Notes under the pieces: generated by a model
The model's input: only the letters and a program-made list of their open reading frames with translations
Told to the model about the DNA's origin: nothing
The model's database searches: none
Assembly (NCBI RefSeq): GCF_004115265.2
Contig: NC_046286.1
Location: 95,857,699 to 95,921,698 of the forward strand
Length of the DNA stretch: 64,000 nt
Source of the DNA: Rhinolophus ferrumequinum
Taxonomy: Eukaryota; Chordata; Mammalia; Chiroptera; Rhinolophidae
Direction: 5' to 3'
In this document: piece after piece, positions 62,525-64,000 of the stretch
Layout of the letters: the number at the start of each line of letters is the position of its first letter
Position numbering within the stretch: position 1 is the first letter of the stretch
Translations under genes and position numbers: made by a program

Positions 62525-62952
62525 TTTGGCAGTGAACAACGAGAGGAATCCCCCATAGGATTTTCCAGCAAACAGAGATAAGTAGCTCTTTTTTCATGTA
62601 CAGAAATATTGGCTTCAAAATTAGTATACTAAACACAGTATATATAGCATGTTGAATACCATTGTTACAATTTAAAAATTGGCTTTTTCTGTCTTAGGTT
62701 ATAATTAAAAACGCAAACCACAGTCAACTTTTTGGCAATTATTTCTATAAGACCATATTGCACAAGAGTCCTTAAATACAGATATAAGTTATGCCATTGG
62801 ATTAATTATTACAACAACTACGTGGCAAATGAAGCAGTTTTACTTTGCACATGCAGTCTCTGGAGATACACTAGGAGACTGTTCATAGGACTACAAACAC
62901 AGTTTGCTTGCAAATAGAATGAGTGGTGAATAAAACAAACTTAATTTGGCAA
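62525..62952 (-). promoter_or_regulatory. RGS17: Cluster of three miR-182/miR-96 seed sites
   Basis: Minus-strand sites at 62,945-62,952 (TTGCCAAA), 62,731-62,738 (TTGCCAAA) and 62,525-62,531 (TGCCAAA), all within 640 nt of the stop codon. RGS17 has been reported as a miR-182 target, so conservation in this genome is plausible. Confidence 0.55.
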
Positions 62953-63160
62953 TCCATTGTTTTCTGTGGTATCTTCTCCAAACTTAATCATGGGTAACCT
63001 TGATAAAAATGGAGACAAAGACCATATGGTTGGTTGTGTTTTCACAGTAGCCTGAGGAATGCTAAACTGTAGTTCTCCGGGAACCTAGTTTCTGGTGTTA
63101 CGTAACTTCTCTTATTTCCCATCCCAGCCCTCCAAAATGATTTTTATTTTTTAATTAAAA

Positions 63161-63349
63161 TTAAGATTCAGAAGTAGAGATGGCAGTACTTTCAACAAAT
63201 GACTTATAAATTTGAGAGTTCAAAAACCTTGGAAAAGAATCTCTGTGCATTAAGGTATAAATCTGCAGTTGGGCATCTTCATACATGTGGGGATTAGGAT
63301 CCAACAGATTTCTATTGATCACCTCTCTAACTCGAGAATCGAGACTGAC
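63161..63349 (-). CDS. RGS17: Regulator of G-protein signalling 17, last coding exon (partial gene)
   Basis: 189 nt, phase 0: VSLDSRVREVINRNLLDPNP, HMYEDAQLQIYTLMHRDSFP, RFLNSQIYKSFVESTAISTS, ES and TAA. Acceptor CTTTTTAG|GTCAGT. RGS17 (RGSZ2) is a GTPase-activating protein for Gi/o and Gz alpha subunits at the inner plasma membrane. These 62 residues are the C-terminal end of the RGS box (the Y-E-D-A-Q...Y-L/T-L-M...D-S-F/Y-P-R-F motif) and the tail; the human protein is 210 residues, so about 70 percent, including the Cys-string, is outside the window. The tail AISTSES differs slightly from the human GSSSES as I recall it. Distinguished from RGS19/RGS20 by the tail and by neighbouring MTRF1L. 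Confidence 0.95.
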   Translation of the reverse strand, partial: VSLDSRVREVINRNLLDPNPHMYEDAQLQIYTLMHRDSFPRFLNSQIYKSFVESTAISTSES

Positions 63350-64000
63350 CTAAAAAGAAATAAGAGTAGATACATTAAATGATATTTTTTTCAGAGGATC
63401 CCTATTAAGTAACTGTAGGTTCATGACATTTCAGAGAAATCCAAGAGAATAAATCCAACTACCTAAAATCACGAGGTTCTCTTTTCAAAAGCTACATAGC
63501 CTTGCATACTTTTCTCCTTCAAAAGTTGAATTAAAGAAACAAAACAAGTAGTCTTTTAAACCAGAATTTTAGTTCACAGATATCTTGGCTTACTTGGATT
63601 TATCTTTTTTATACATTCACTCCAGAGTTTTCGACAATTTCTGTTCATTGTTGAGGGACCAGAGAATTCCCTGGCCAGGTAACAGATTTACCGCCTACCA
63701 TTATTATATAACTGCTGGGGTGACCCTCTTGACGAAGCAAGGTAAAAATCCGGCAGAAAGTAGTTCTCTAGCAAAAATTAACATGTTTATCAAATGCTGG
63801 TTCTTGACAGTTTCATATTCCAGCAAATCCTACTCTGTCAAAAGTAGGAAACCAGGAATGTGGAAGGGCCTAGTAGAGCCGAACCACAGCAGGCGTTCTT
63901 CATGTCTCACGTCTACCTGGCAAAGCATAGGAAACTATTGTCCTTCTCTGGGAATACATCCAAAGATCTCTGTACTAAAGATTACATAGAACCGTTGTTT
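63350..64000 (-). other. RGS17: RGS17 last intron (partial)
   Basis: Intronic DNA cut by the window end. A 134-codon open frame on the plus strand (63,585-63,989) has no domain or homologue I recognise. Confidence 0.6.

Larger units (their letters stand above)
56000..63160 (-). other. RGS17: Probable long 3' UTR of RGS17
   Basis: About 7 kb of AT-rich sequence directly after the RGS17 stop codon in which I can assign no SINE, LINE, LTR or DNA transposon, unlike every other stretch of this size in the window. The human gene also has a multi-kilobase 3' UTR as I recall it. Only a short CA/TATC microsatellite (about 58,583-58,612) stands out. Matches to the miR-182 seed are listed separately. 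The exact 3' end is not readable; candidate minus-strand AATAAA signals exist at several places. Confidence 0.6.

Noticed and set aside
1-64000. CRISPR array, operon, phage or other prokaryotic system
   Set aside because: Split genes with GT/AG introns, SINEs and LINEs show vertebrate nuclear DNA; no regularly spaced repeats were found.

Overview
This is mammalian nuclear DNA, most likely from a bat of the horseshoe-bat group (Rhinolophoidea). The evidence for that is a tRNA-derived SINE with the body recognised in Rhinolophus-type bats (15.5-15.8 kb), bat-type LINE-1 5' and 3' ends, several Tc1/mariner elements and a palindromic TA-flanked MITE present twice, with no Alu or carnivore SINEs. 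The species call is inference. The gene order matches human chromosome 6q25.2: FBXO5, MTRF1L and RGS17, all on the minus strand.

Layout: 1-26 kb holds no gene I can support. It is AT-rich and filled with old repeats (L2, MIR, MLT1-type LTRs, hAT fossils), younger lineage-specific insertions (Tc1/mariner, MITE, SINE, a bat-type LTR, L1 ends) and an old L1 at 21.6-25.3 kb that was itself hit by a mariner and a MITE. FBXO5 (EMI1) follows: five coding exons from 36,470 down to 26,564, predicted 443 residues, with a CpG island at its 5' end. 37.4-43.8 kb is repeat-rich intergenic DNA. MTRF1L (mtRF1a) has seven coding exons from 54,959 down to 43,838, predicted 380 residues, and starts in a small CpG-rich promoter. 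From about 56 kb to 63.16 kb there is an unusually repeat-poor, AT-rich stretch best read as the long 3' UTR of RGS17, whose last coding exon lies at 63,161-63,349; the rest of RGS17 is outside the window.

The three genes do not form a pathway: FBXO5 inhibits APC/C and drives S/G2 progression, MTRF1L terminates translation in mitochondria, and RGS17 switches off Gi/o and Gz signalling. All exon joins have AG acceptors and GT donors and keep the frame, so the coding copies look intact. The most notable non-gene signals are a cluster of miR-182 seed sites in the RGS17 3' UTR, a foldback mariner in an MTRF1L intron, a MADE1-like hairpin in FBXO5 intron 1, an L1 made only of its 5' and 3' ends, a composite SINE, and NF-Y-type phased CCAAT boxes at the FBXO5 start. 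I found no wholly new gene system.
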